NCBI GenBank assembly: GCA_963921795.1
Contig: OY997640.1
Coordinates: forward strand, 53,521,821 to 53,585,820
Direction: 5' to 3'
Source: Nannobrachium achirus
Lineage: Eukaryota > Chordata > Actinopteri > Myctophiformes > Myctophidae
DNA length: 64,000 nt
Shown here: positions 38,612 to 51,375 of the stretch, in pieces
Position numbering within the stretch: the first letter of the stretch is position 1
Layout: every line of letters begins with the position of its first letter
Program-made: the position numbers and the translations under genes
Notes under the pieces: generated by a model
Databases searched by the model: none
Told to the model about the DNA's origin: nothing
What the model saw: the letters and a program-made list of their open reading frames with translations, nothing else

Positions 38612-39755
38612 TAACAAATAGAAATATGTTGAAAATGACTGACATTTGTCAATAATCCATCACTTGTCTACATACACTGTGATGTATGCGCTACAGTACG
38701 CTACACTCCAGCAAACAATATCTTTTTTCACAGACCTGAAGAAGAAGTAACTCCTTGCGTTGTTAATGTGTCTGCATTTGTACTTTACATGACCGGCGAA
38801 GTGAGGATTGCTCTTGTAATGCTACGCACAATTGTATGAAAAGGAAGACTAAACCTGATGATATTTATGCATTATTTATGCAATTTGACATTTTCACCTA
38901 AAGGTGGCACTAGAGCAAAGGCCACTGGGTCACCAAAATCTGTACAGTACACCTCCCCTGGGCAGCCTGAATGTGCTCAGAAAGATTCATCCGTTCAGTT
39001 GTTTCCAAGATATCTTGTTTGGTAGTGAAATGTGTGCCCTACTAGAGGAAAGGCCACCGGGTTACCACCAGGTCATCACAAAGGTGCATAGCAAACAAGA
39101 CAGTAGTTTTGAGATACTGCATTTAATTTTGTCTGTGCCTTTGAGCTCTCTATATGTTACTTTTGAGCTCTCTATATGTTACTTCTGTAAAGTGATTTAC
39201 CTCACCAATTGAGCTGCTCTTGTGTACGTTTGTCTCTTGTTATATGGAAATCTGCATGGCAATCCAGACAGTTTTCAAGATATCTTGTTTAGGAGTACGC
39301 TGTGTGTGCTAGTGGAAAATCCACTGAATCAGTAGGAGTCATACTCTTGCGATGGAAATACAGCCGGTAGTTTAAGAGATAGGGCTACAGTACAAACATG
39401 ACATTTTTGTAAGTTTGTGCCTGTAAGATTTTACAGAAATGTCAGAATACATTATGCTGCTTTGGCAGAGGTCTGTGCTCTATTCAGTGCCTTTTGTTGT
39501 CATCTAGTCCTCATGGGGAGATTATTCATCACATTTTCTCATCAGAGCTCCATGTAAAACAGCCAGTGTCTTGCTCCCATTAAAGTAAGCCACAGGTGTC
39601 ACAGATACAGTAGATGCTCATCTGCATCAGTTTTAGAGCAAAAACACTCATCTTGAAGAAGGGGAAAGGCTGTGTAATCGCTAGCTAGACAAATATTCAT
39701 CTTGACCCGTAATTGAGTGGAGCAAAATCAGAATAATGAATGTGTCTTTAGTACA

Positions 39756-39847
<92 letters not shown>

Positions 39848-40348
39848 ATTCGTCTGGGTGTGTGTGTGTGTTTGTGTGTATGCGTGCGTGTGGATACAGA
39901 CGATGTTTGCGTTTACAGTGTGTGTGTGCTTAAATTCTGGAGAGAAGATGACAAGTCAAAAACAAACAAATAAATAGACGCGCGCAGTACTTGCGCGCTC
40001 TGTTGGCACACTTAATTGTGGGCTCGCTGAAAGCGAGCACACATACTGTATGTTATCTTCATTATTTATCTATCAGTCAAGTTCTCCTCAAAACAGTATA
40101 AAGGCAGGGCCCTTAGCCAATGAGGTGCAGCCAAAGGGTAGATCTTTATGCCCATATGTGGTGTTACTGTACATGCGAGCCCACACTGTTTCGTAGGAAC
40201 TGTATTTCTAGTTAAGGTAAAAAAAATCGGGACACATTGGCTGCATAAATGCCAATACCAGTGTTGTAAAAAAAGTAAAATAATAGCCAATATATCAGCA
40301 AAAAGGATACATTAATCTGGCTCTATGGGTGAGATTGATGTCAATTAC

Positions 40349-40447
40349 CTGATGGATCCGCTGTTGTCTCCCAGTGCAGGTCACCATCTCTGTCCCTGAT
40401 CCAGCCACACAGACCATGGTCAAATGAGCAGCTCAGATACCCAGACT
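40349..40447 (-). CDS. NPNT: NPNT coding exon (start of MAM domain)
   Basis: A 99-bp phase 1-1 exon follows acceptor cactgtgtacag and ends CCATCAG|GTAATT. It reads SGYLSCSFDHGLCGW, then IRDRDGDLHWE, then TTADPSG. CSFDHGLCGW is the opening MAM motif with two of its conserved cysteines. The upstream junction gives KDDPE|SGYLSCSF and the downstream junction PSG|GRYL. The adjoining introns (5.3 kb downstream, 5.1 kb upstream in gene order) contain only repeats. Confidence 0.92.
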
Positions 40448-40840
40448 CTGTACACAGTGGAAAAACACACATTTCATTTGAAATGTTTTGAGTGTCTGAA
40501 AAGAACAAAGATAATGTAAACTGTAGGTGGAGAAAGAAGATGAAATAAAGGATGCTCTCTCTTCTTGATAACTACATTCAATATGCTCTGAGCAAGGCAT
40601 TGCAGGCAGAAACCTTGTATCTCTATACTTCATCTTTTTATGTTTTCTTTTTATAATAACTAGAGGTTCGCTGAGTAATATTGTCAGAGGGCTTGTCAGA
40701 GTACCAGTTCTACGTCTGAATATGTCCCTTTCGTGCACATAATATGAAGATCTCTGTATCTATCTATCTACCTGTGTCCCTTGTATACCCAAATATGGTG
40801 ATCCATGTACTGTATCTAGCATGCTGTTTCCCTTGTATGC

Positions 40841-41121
40841 CCATATATGGAGATCCCTTATGTTATCAACTAAAAAGATGCAATTCTGGGAAGTTGTAAG
40901 TGTGGTTGCCCTGACGCTAGTCACGAGGAATCCGTTGGGAAATGTATTCCGTCTTAACATTTGTCCCGTTCATGCCCATATATGGATATCTCTGTATCTG
41001 GTCAGTCCTTGTCCCTATTTGAGCGGTGCTAACCATTCCGTCCTTTTCCCTTCTATGCCCATATATGGAGATCCCTGATGTCATCAATATTAAGCCCATA
41101 TCTTGGAATGCCCATATATGG
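40841..41121. repeat. Cluster of ATGCCCATATATGGA units
   Basis: Perfect CCATATATGG at 40841-40850, 40976-40985, 41059-41068 and 41112-41121, usually within TATGCCCATATATGGAGATC. Dispersed relatives lie at 6277, 18960, 20090-20240, 31560 and 63860-63939. They are fragments of one interspersed repeat family. Confidence 0.75.
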
Positions 41122-41240
41122 ACATACCGGTACTGTGTCAGTCTCATGCGGTCTATGACATCAGACATCTATGATGTCATCTCCAAATTTGGGAAAAGTA
41201 CTTTTGTTTTGCATTTTCAAACTGTGGGAGGAGTAGCGCT

Positions 41241-41477
41241 TCATACATTTTCCAAAAATATTTCAACATTTTGAAAGTACAGTATAAACTTCAGTAATTT
41301 CTTCATTACAATGGCTAAAATAAAGCCAAACAGTAATGTAATCATCAAGTAAAATGTGGTGATGGTAACATCTTTCCATGTGATGCTGTCACACAGCACG
41401 GCCTTGCTGGGAGCCTGGTACTCTGCTGGGAACAAGAGAGCTTTTGAAGTTCCCTCTGACTGAACATGAAAAAGCAT
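41241..41477 (-). other. Open frame with one predicted membrane segment, unknown
   Basis: A 78-codon minus-strand open frame inside an NPNT intron reads CDSITWKDVTITTF, then a hydrophobic stretch LMITLLFGFILAIVM, then basic KKLLKF. I do not recognise the family. It could be chance in AT-rich DNA or a relic exon; no supporting neighbours are seen. Confidence 0.15.
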
Positions 41478-43879
41478 TTACGATAAATGTTGACACAATG
41501 TGAAAAGTCCTTCTAACCCTTTTCGTAGTTTCCTGACAATTTCACTGTCTTGCATGATCATGCAAAGACAACAAGAATAGTGTCTGGTCCAATGGCCCTG
41601 CATTTGCGTTCAACGTTGGTGTCTGGAAACATACTCTTTGTAGATTGTACTATTTCTCAGTTCCTTAATGTAAGCATGTCAACAAAAGGTCGAAAATGTA
41701 AAAACATAAAATGTACATTTAGAGGAATTCTACAATCACGGCAGCCATATCGACATAACGTGTAATGTTACTTCCTTCACAGGTGTTACCAATGACGATA
41801 AATAAGGCATTGTCTCGCACAGCCTGGTGGTTTTCTCTGGTGTCCAAGCCCTTTCATTGAATTTAGATTTCCCCAGACGTATCGGAGATCTCTAATCGTC
41901 CGGTAACACAAGACTAATTAAGGCTCTGTCCAATTTAGTGTAGTAGAGCCTTTCCAGCGAGCCGAGCCAATACATTGACCTAATACTATATCCATAGATG
42001 ATGCATTTATAACAAACCAAACCGCTTGAAAATTGGTTCCACAATAGCATGTTGGCTCATACACGTAGATACCGCATTGGCTGTGAAAAAATACCTATTA
42101 TTGCTGAAAGAGCATGTTTTCTCTGTTGAGTACAAATCTGTGTTGATCCCATGAGAAGTGTTCATAGTTCAATCACCTTTGCAGCAACTGTATCTGAAGT
42201 TTCAAAGTGCCTTTCAGCAATGTGAATGAAATGACTGATGTTTATAACTTCTGACATAGTAATAGATCAATGGGATGATGTACTGATACATACAGTAATA
42301 CAGTACAAGTAAATCTAGTCTCTGTCAGTTTTTGAGAGTGTGTGCGCGCGCGCGTGTGTGTGTATGCGCCCGCGCAAGCGTCTGTATGAATGTGTGCAAT
42401 TATCCCCCTCCAGTCACAGTTTGCACAAATGCCACAAACCACAGTGCAATCCAGTGATGACAGTGAATAATAATCTCATACGAATGATCATTTCATTGCT
42501 GGCAGCACTGCCTTCATGACAGTTTGATAATAGTTGGGGGACGTGAGCAAAAAAACAAGTGCTTCTTCTAGACGCACATTTCTGTACAGATTGGTTATGG
42601 ATATGAGAATAGCATCCGTCATTGTGCTCCTGAAATCTGTTTGTGCAAAACACTTCACAGTTCATTTTCTAAGCCAATGAAAACACCTTCTCTCCTGATA
42701 CCTCATAGCCAATAATACGCTATGAGCCAAAATAAGCACAATGCTAAATCATTTAGGCAATTTCAATTGTGTGTCACTGGCATCAGTGAATCACAAAGGT
42801 CTACACATAGCTGTCTGTTTCCTGCTACAAACTAGACATTGCTCTTCCTTATTGTCTCTGATTCGCAGCCAGGTGTCTAAAACTGTTACTTTTCAGAAAA
42901 TGGAAAAAAATAAATAAGCTGGGTTCCAGTGGATCTAACATAGTTATTCATTATTTAGTCAAAAGCTCTTAATAATGTAATCTTTTTCAATATTTATATA
43001 GCCCACAGAAGCACGACAGACTTAACCTTTCACTTATTATTTTTGATTAAATCTTTTGATAGCAGATCTATATGCTCAAAACGCACTACATCATAAGGAG
43101 TTGTGAGCTTATACTGTAGATCGTCTATTTTTGCTAATATTGCGTGACACTGTAGTATGACAAAGTAGGGCATTCATTTACGGGAAAAAGAAAAAAGTTT
43201 CAAAGTTGAAATATGGAGATATGAGTTTTTTTGCCCGACAGCAACGCGATGCATGGTGTTGATGTTGTGGTTATCACACTGAAAAATGTCCCCATGGTTA
43301 TGCAACTCACGATCACCACAGTAATCTACTTCCAAATGAATCAATTAATCATCCAAGCACTAAAGCAGTCACTCTAGCAATCATCTTAAAGTGAAAAGTG
43401 TGAAAAAGTCTTATGACAGCGCACTCTGGGCTGTGGGCCATCATTTTAAAATGGAATCAGCCAGATGTCATCTGGCAGCACTCGACGCCGACGGCACGCC
43501 TATCAAAACACACCTGGTCACTATCATCTGCTTCCTTCCTTCGGCTGCTTTCCGCAGGACTGCGGCAGTTGTTTGTCAGGTTTGCCTTAGCAACTCATCT
43601 GTCACTATTTGATATCTGAGCTCTGTCATCTGTAAGCAGGTACACTGCAAAATCCGGGAGTGACTCAGCATTTATTGTTGGGATATTTGTCATTGCACAT
43701 TTCTAAGAGGGAAAAACATTAGGCCTATCTGTAATGGTCCATTTTAACACACTAAGAGTCAGACGCTGTTGGGGATCATTTTTTTACTTAATTTTCACAT
43801 TAACCCTCTCCAGAGAATAACGTTAGCGGCAGCACTGTGTCATGAAAGAAAAATGCTTGGGCCCGTCTTTGGCTTTGAT

Positions 43880-43985
43880 TAGACCCTCCAGAAAAACGTG
43901 ATTATGCGATCGCATAATTTCCTGCAATAATCAATAAATGCCGAACAGAGGCAAAACAGTGGTGCGCTGTGAAAAAACGTGTCTC

Positions 43986-44039
<54 letters not shown>

Positions 44040-44935
44040 GTGTGTGTCTGTCGTGCGATTGCGTGTGGTGCGTGCGTGCGCTCTGCACCGCACGGAGCTG
44101 CAGGCAGACACGAGAGGCAGGCATAAGACTTTTCTCCCTTGCTGAACACTGTAGCCTAAATCAACCTGCTGCTCCATCAAACTTCAAGAAACGACTAATT
44201 AAAGTTTATCCTACTTGTTTTGACGTCTCCACTGCACTCCGTTTGAAACGTTGCCGTTCAAAGCAAACGAGCACCTCCGACAAAAGTAGCACGCAGTATT
44301 CCATGGATCAGATAGGAACAGCACTTGAACGCATAACATTTGAATCCCTTAAATCCCTTTAGAGAGCAAAACCACATGAATAAACCTGAGTTTTGCTTTA
44401 GCAGTGAGCTATATCCTTATCAATGACATAGGTCATGGGGTAATTATTTTTGCCTTGAAGTAGCCTAATTAGTAGGTAATTAAATGGCAGATATTTGACA
44501 AAGGTTTGCTTTTTTGCCTTGAAAATAATGAAAGGCAGTCAAAAGTCTGTTTTGCATTTCTCAATTCACTCAAGGACCCTTAAATTCGTGTTTTGACTAC
44601 TTTGAAAATAGCAGATATACACACATACTGTAGCCTACGTCTCTTTAGTGATTGTGAGCTTGTAGATTGTCTATTTCCAAATAGCCAGTGTACTGTATAT
44701 TAATAAAGTGGTTCAATAGTTATCAATGTTTATATTTCACAAGTTCCCGCACATTTCGCATGGTTTCGCATTTTCACCGCATAAATTCACAGAAAAACCC
44801 TGCATAATTCACCCCGCATAATCAAGGATTTTTGCCTGCAAAATCAAGGATTTTAACCCGCAAAATTAAGGATTTTAACCCGCAAAATCAAGGATTTTAA
44901 CCCGCATAATCAAGGATTTTTTTCTGGAGGGTCTA
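43880..44935 (+). mobile_element. 1.06-kb DNA element with TAGACCCTCCAG ends
   Basis: Left TAGACCCTCCAGAAAAA and right reverse complement TAGACCCTCCAGAAAAA are flanked by the 6-bp repeat TTTGAT (43874-43879, 44936-44941). It contains (TG)n at 43991-44050, a hairpin module at 44601-44677 and a subterminal minisatellite at 44813-44928. Confidence 0.75.
44813..44928. repeat. Minisatellite in the element's right subterminal region
   Basis: About five copies of a 22-23-bp unit containing ATCAAGGATTTTAACCCGCA, with CATAATC/CAAAATC variants. Confidence 0.8.
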
Positions 44936-45508
44936 TTTGATGGAGGGAGTGTAAAAACAGCCGTCAAATTCATGGTGCAAGGTTGTGTTGAAACACAATG
45001 CTGTACTGTGCATTAGTAGAGAGCAGAAGGAGAATGTTATATTGAGCTCATAATACTGTGGGGAGGATAAGAATGTGATGTAGTATGTTTCTTTGGAATG
45101 GAACATGGAGGTGGTGAGGCAAACAGCAATTGAAGATGCATAGTCTAATAAGAAAGGTAGCACAGTGATTGGGTGATTGAACAAACGTTGAGCTAGCGTT
45201 TTTAAGTGGCTGGCGAGTAACATTGAAATATTAGGCATTAGATGATGCTCTTATCCAGACCAACATACATATAGTGTATTATAACACATAATACAAAAAC
45301 TAATATCATTAAAAACGGTCGTATAACTTGAAGCATAGTGCTCAGGCACTTGTACTGGATAAGAGTGAACGTTCCTGCTTTGGGAGAATGGATTAGAAAT
45401 CTGTGGACTGAAATGGGGAAGGGAAAAAAAACTATAGGAGAGTATAGAAAGGTGAAGATCTCTCATCACAAACTTTAATCAAAAACTCCACAGATACTTT
45501 GTGCTTAC

Positions 45509-45598
45509 CTGGGTCGTCCTTTGATTCTTCAGCTGTGTTGCCCAGTTCAATATCAAAGTCAATCCCCAGGACTGTGTTCTGGCCGTGGTTCCGAGGGA
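45509..45598 (-). CDS. NPNT: NPNT coding exon (acidic spacer between RGD and MAM)
   Basis: A 90-bp phase 1-1 exon follows acceptor ctctcttcag and ends GACCCAG|GTAAGC. It reads PRNHGQNTVLGIDFDIELG, then NTAEESKDDP. With the previous exon the junction is RGDVH|I-PRNHG, close to the vertebrate NPNT arrangement in which RGDVxIPR is followed by an acidic stretch ending KDDP. This acidic region C-terminal to RGD is known in NPNT to hold a synergistic integrin alpha8-binding motif (LFEIFEIE-type in mammals). Here the corresponding stretch is LGIDFDIELG, which keeps the alternating hydrophobic/acidic pattern. Confidence 0.9.
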
Positions 45599-47319
45599 CT
45601 GAAGAGAGAAAGGGGGGTTGAAGTCAGAGGATTATAGGAAGAATGAGGTAACGCTGCCTTATAAAAGCAAACAGGACTAACTATTTATTGTGTTTTAAAA
45701 AGTCATATCTGCACCAACAGTGAGTTTGGAAGGACATGAGATACAGTATATGCTTTAAATCAGTGCTGGTTTCTTTCTACATTTTCTGTGGAGCACATTG
45801 AGTCATGCACTCACTGCACGAAATGCACTACTGTACTGTATGTGAATAAACTTTATAATTTAGTGTCTGCTCTTTTTAATGCAGAACACACATAACACCA
45901 ATGAACAGAGAACAACCTCTCCAAGTTTCATACCTGGCCACAATTTCACAGTCCAGACATAAATATGCCAAATGTCCAAATTACAAATTACAATTTACAC
46001 TCCTTTGAAACATCCTAAAAGATGTCCTTTTACGTTTTCCATCCAAATGCCAACGATATGATAAAATACATTTGATGAAACTCCCTAACATTTAAATGTT
46101 TCGTGACAGTAGGCAGCAGGAGGGGTAACCTATGACTGTTTGCCTTGTATGGGCATAAAACAGCCATTCTGGTCATAATTTGAGTCTCTGCCACGGTACT
46201 AAACCTTGAAAAGCCCTGTCTTAAATTTACAAAGCAGTAATGTACATCACCAGTCCCTGTTTACATCGACAGGCTATTATGTACTCCATAAAACATGTAC
46301 TGTATGGTGACTGCCTGTGACACTCACCAAGGCTACATGAAGAGACTCTCTCCATGGATAGGGAGAGACAGACTAGAATATGTCAGCACAGATAGTAATA
46401 TGACACTATACAAGTTAGCGGTGTCTGACTGTCTGAAAATTAAGCATCTTCTTATGAGAAATGTTCCTGTCTGCATATGCATGCTATGAGAATATTTGGT
46501 AACACTGACGCTGGTAATACTTTAATGTGAGAATAAAGATGATTCTGATTCTGTAGCACTATGGGCACGGGATTCATCAAGCACTTTACGGCCAAATTAC
46601 ACCCATTTTGATCTTACCGGCATTTAGGCCAATTCCCAAGTTAGGGGTCAGATTCAGCAATGTTTTTTTGTCTGGGATTTTGAAGGAATTTTGAAGGTAA
46701 GACAGAAATATAAGCCAGATTTGGTTACTTTATTTACACTATATTGTCGACCAGATTGATGAATCGGGACAATTATGAGCACAGTATTGTCATTAAAGTA
46801 ATATTATAATCGTATTTACTATTAAAAAATATATTACATAGTGTGATGATGACATAGATGTTTTCACTGTAAAAGTGCTAATTAGAACTAAAATAATCAT
46901 GTATTTGCTTGTATTTCAGATGTTAATTTGTAACTACTGTTTGACACCCATTTTATTAGTGAAAAATAAATGTATCCAGGGCTGGCCTGGGTGAGATCAA
47001 TAATAGCACTACTTATTGCCACAGGCTATAATTTTTCCTGTAGCTTTTATTCATAGATTGCCACTACAGTAGGATAAGTACATGGGTTACTTTTTAGGCT
47101 TGGTAAAACTCTACTGACAGCTGTACAGGCTGTACAACGTGTATACAAGGTACACGGTGATACAAAGACTTAAAGTCAAATGGGAGGAGGAATGTGGTGA
47201 CAGCAATGGGACCGTCATCTGTTTCTGATGCAACGACTAAGTAACTGCGGTGGCAACCGAACCCTCAGCCACACAAACACACAAGTGAGACACTCATGGA
47301 GACATGAAGAATCAGAGAT

Positions 47320-47322
<3 letters not shown>

Positions 47323-47413
<91 letters not shown>
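47323..47413 (+). repeat. (CA)n microsatellite
   Basis: Uninterrupted CA tract of about 90 bp in an NPNT intron. Confidence 0.95.
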
Positions 47414-47415
<2 letters not shown>

Positions 47416-47860
47416 CGGAAATAGCCTCGGACTGAAATAGTTTCTTTCTATGAACAGCTTGTCGTCACACTGCCAGAAATACCGGCCCAAGTTGAAGTTA
47501 TTAAAGGTCAACTGACACATGGCCAATGAAACATTGTCCTTGTCCTTTAGATGCCCACAGTGTGTGATCTACTGCCCTGCAAACTCCCTCCATTCCATTA
47601 CGCTGACCTCGTATCTCCATATTTCAACGTTGACAAAAAAGAAATGGACCAGACGTGAATGCTGTCTTCCTGGCACTAAAATGCATTCGCAAAATGTCAC
47701 ATCACAAAGCGTGTTGTCAAAGAATGCAACAATAAAACTTGATGTGGTAAGTTGGAGGTTTTTTGATGTAGAGGCAATCAATATAATTTTTATTGGAATT
47801 TAAACAGATTTTCCATGCGTGCACACGTGCACGGTCCCACGCACGCACGCGCGTGTACAC

Positions 47861-48323
47861 TAGGGCATTAACGACTTGTGATTTTTGCAAGTCGACTTGA
47901 CTCAGTAAAAGGTTTAGTTGAAGTCGACTTTATCGTTTGATGACGTCGTCACATCACACACACTACCCCCCAATTATTTTGGGGGGTCCCCAGATGATTA
48001 ACTTAATGTGAAACATTGTTTTCTCACTCAACTGTAAACAAACCAACATAACGTTTAAGTGCATAGAGGGTATCTGTACATTTCTAAATTGACAATTTAA
48101 GGACTTTTTAATACCTCTAAAATGACAAATGAAACATTGTCAAAATTCTCAAATATATAGAGGCAGAAATTGTAATGCGAGGCATTGTGAGCATGTAGAT
48201 CGGCTATTTTCACAATAGAAAGTATTATTATTATTTTTTTAAACTTTGACTTTCTCTGGTGGGAGTCGACTTGTGTAATGAAGTTGACTAAGTCGACTTG
48301 TCGACTTTTTCGTTAATACCCTA
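47861..48323 (+). mobile_element. hAT-like MITE with GTCGACTT blocks
   Basis: Inverted ends TAGGGCATTAACGA and TCGTTAATACCCTA (one extra base) are flanked by GTGTACAC/GTGGACAC (8 bp, one mismatch). Subterminal AAGTCGACTT repeats occur at both ends. One hairpin-module arm lies at 48181-48213. Confidence 0.75.
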
Positions 48324-49201
48324 GTGGACACACACAGCAAGAACACTCCATTGACAACTACAGTACATAGACAGATGACTCATCCTTCCAATATTGTCAG
48401 CATGAGAAAGAGAAAGTGTTATACCTAGAGAACGGTACAGGTCTTGAATGCTTGACCCCTACACTGAGCAGGTTCGTGGCTCTGTTATGCTGTGAGGGCC
48501 AATTTCCTGGCACAGATTGTATCCACTTATCCCCAAAGAGCTAAGGGTCACTGCACATCAATATATAAAGTTATTCTGTGAGCACCTTTATCCTATGATG
48601 ATAAAATGTCATCCTGATGGGAGTGGTTTCTTCCAGGATGGCAATGACCCCATCCACAGGACACGACTGAATGTTTAAATGAGTATGAAAATTACGTGAA
48701 TCTTCCTTTGCAGACACCAGAACTAAACCCAGTTGAACACCAAGAGTATGGGAGATTTTGGACCGACCATATTAAACAGTGCTTTCACCACCATTAGGCC
48801 TATCAAAACACCAAACGAGGGAATGTATTCCAGAATTCCATAGACTTGTACAACCTATGCCAAAGCACAATGAAGCTGTTTAATTTGTCACCGTCTGAAT
48901 GCTGTGTACAGTATGGCAATTACTAGAGTCATATATTAGCAAATATGAGTACATAGCTGCTTATTCCAGTGGTACACAAACATGATAGTCACCCTGTGCT
49001 GGGTTGGACCACCTGGCAGGCACAGGGGGTGGAATGATAGCCAGAGAAATCTGGAAGAATTCAACACTCACACCAGACTCCCAAGCTATCCCAGGCATCT
49101 ACAGTAGGTATGGCTGTGTGCGTGTGTGTGTGCATGTATGTGTCTGTGCATGTTTGACTGGCAATGTTATTGTGAGAGGGGGCATAACTGGTGTAGCATG
49201 C

Positions 49202-49250
<49 letters not shown>

Positions 49251-49902
49251 TGTGAGAGAGAGAGAGAGAGAAAGAGAGAGACAGACAGACAGAGAGAGAG
49301 AGACAGAATGGGGGTGAGAATGTCTGTGGCTGTGCCTATGTGTTTGTATTTAATGGAAGCTGGCGTCATTTGAACATTACGCTGATAGCAGCTTTCTCAG
49401 CTGCCATGCAGTCTGTCATTTAATCTGTTGGAGAACAATAACCTGACATGTGCCATACTATAGTGACAACCAGGTTCTTGGCTACAGTATCTGCAGTAGT
49501 TAGTGAATTTGTTTCAATGTAACCTACCATATCAATCTGTGATGCATGGTGGCTAATTAACAGGACAGTCACTTTTATGCTGTATTTGTTGCTAACGTCT
49601 CTTTCTACGATTTGACATCATGTAGTGAGCCGATAAACAGAGTACACACTTTTTCATTAAACAATCCATGTCCTGTGTCAAACGGCTATGTTCAGGTAAT
49701 GCACTGGTTGGATGTGTCTATACTTGCTGTCCTTTATGTTGGTTTGTCCCTTGACCTTTTCTTTTTGAGCGGTGGTCACACCGTCTCCTATACGTGGCCG
49801 TGTGTGTGTCCGTCCGGCCGTCCGGCCGTCCGTGTCTGTATGTAGCCTCAAGGCTGCAGTACCTTTTCTGACCACACATGTTAAGGGAGGGGCGCTGTTG
49901 TT

Positions 49903-49903
<1 letters not shown>

Positions 49904-49978
<75 letters not shown>
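49904..49978 (+). repeat. (CA)n microsatellite
   Basis: About 75 bp of CA. A (TG)n/(GTGC)n/(GA)n tract lies at 49203-49300. Confidence 0.95.
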
Positions 49979-49980
<2 letters not shown>

Positions 49981-50474
49981 GGGAAGGGTGGGTCAGCATG
50001 TGTGGTCAAGTATTATTATTATTATTAACAAACTGAATGTTTTAGGGTCAAATAAATTAGAGTGTGTGAAGAAACTACAGCATTGTAAAGCACACTAACC
50101 CCGCTGCACCCACCCAGTAGTGCTGTTGCACAGCCTCCACGACCACCGCTCAGTTCACACGGGTGTGATTTTTCATTCTTTATGTTGGTTTGTCCCTTGA
50201 CCTTGTCTTTTTTCATTCCAGGCAAATATTTGGGTGGTCAATAAGAGCTCAGCACCATTTCTGCTCTACCAACTTGACAAGCAAACAAAGCTTTAATCTA
50301 ATGACCAAAAAAGCGATAAGACATCAAACACTTGGGATGTATTATTTACATTATACTTTCGTATTTAATTTCTATTTTTTTGAAGTTTTTATTTAAAGGT
50401 TCTGTAAGTGATACATATTCAGATAGCAATCATTGCTATAGACTGGAGTGTTTGTTCAGTAACAGGGGTCTCCC

Positions 50475-51375
50475 TAGCCCCATATAGAACCTCACCCGTC
50501 GCTGCATACTGTTCACTCTAACCTAACGCGGACAGTTTAGTGTAGGCAGATGAGCGGGCGCGGTGAGTCTCTCCGCAAGTCTCCAGCCAATAGCATGTGT
50601 TCTCCTCCCCCCACCCCCGTCTGCTCCTCTGCTCAGCGCAGAGAACGCTGGTGCGCCATGACGTCAACACATTTGGTGCGACGCTCTCTGCACTCTGATT
50701 GGTTAGGGAAATTCTACACTTCCTACAACAGTGATCATAACGCGATCGCCCAGGCTTCTTTTTCTTCCGATCGCCTAAAGAAGTCTGGGTTTCCGAGGCT
50801 ACATACTGTTGTGCTCCGAGATGAGGTCCTATAAAGGTGGCGCAGCGATGGCCCGGACCGCCTCCACATCAAGTTGGAAAACACTCAAAATGAAAATTTA
50901 TCCAAAAAGTAAAGGTAGTTCCGAGCTCCCAGGCTATGGTTTTCCATCCCACGGTACATAAAACATGCACCACGGCGTTGGGAAAACGGTTTAAATCGCT
51001 TATTTAGTCTCATTAAATTCAGAAAAGCCCCTGGCGTAGTCTCGCGTGGCCAGACTGTTGCCTAACGCGATTTGCAAATGCTCTCTGGCTACGCGAGACT
51101 ACAGTACTGGCAACAGTTCCGCTTGGATGGGAAAACATTACAAAACTAACGATTTAAGAGGTTGTTTCATGCCCTGGTGCATGTTTTATGTACCTCGGGA
51201 TGGAAAACCATAGTCTAGGAGCTCGGAACTACCTTTACTTTTTGGATAACATTTCGTTTTGAGTGTTTTCCAACTTGATGTGGAGGCGGTCCGGGCCATT
51301 GCTGCGCCACCTTTATAGGACCTCATCTCGGAGCACAACAGTATGCAGCGACGGGTGAGGTTCTATATGGGGCTA
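50475..51375 (+). mobile_element. Mutator-like foldback element
   Basis: Terminal repeats start TAGCCCCATATAGAACC and are flanked by exact 9-bp repeats GGGTCTCCC (50466-50474, 51376-51384), the length typical of MULEs. The inverted repeats total about 240 bp per side (50475-50513 plus 50802-51001, against 51148-51375). The left arm is split by a 288-bp insertion. No transposase. Confidence 0.75.
50514..50801. mobile_element. Nested insertion in the left arm of the foldback
   Basis: CATACTGTT is present directly on both sides (50505-50513, 50802-50810), while the other arm has it once. The insert is GC-rich and lacks clear inverted ends, so its class is unknown. Confidence 0.6.

Noticed and set aside
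44813-44928. CRISPR-like array
   Set aside because: The repeats are contiguous with no unique spacers, in a vertebrate genome; it is a minisatellite in a transposon.
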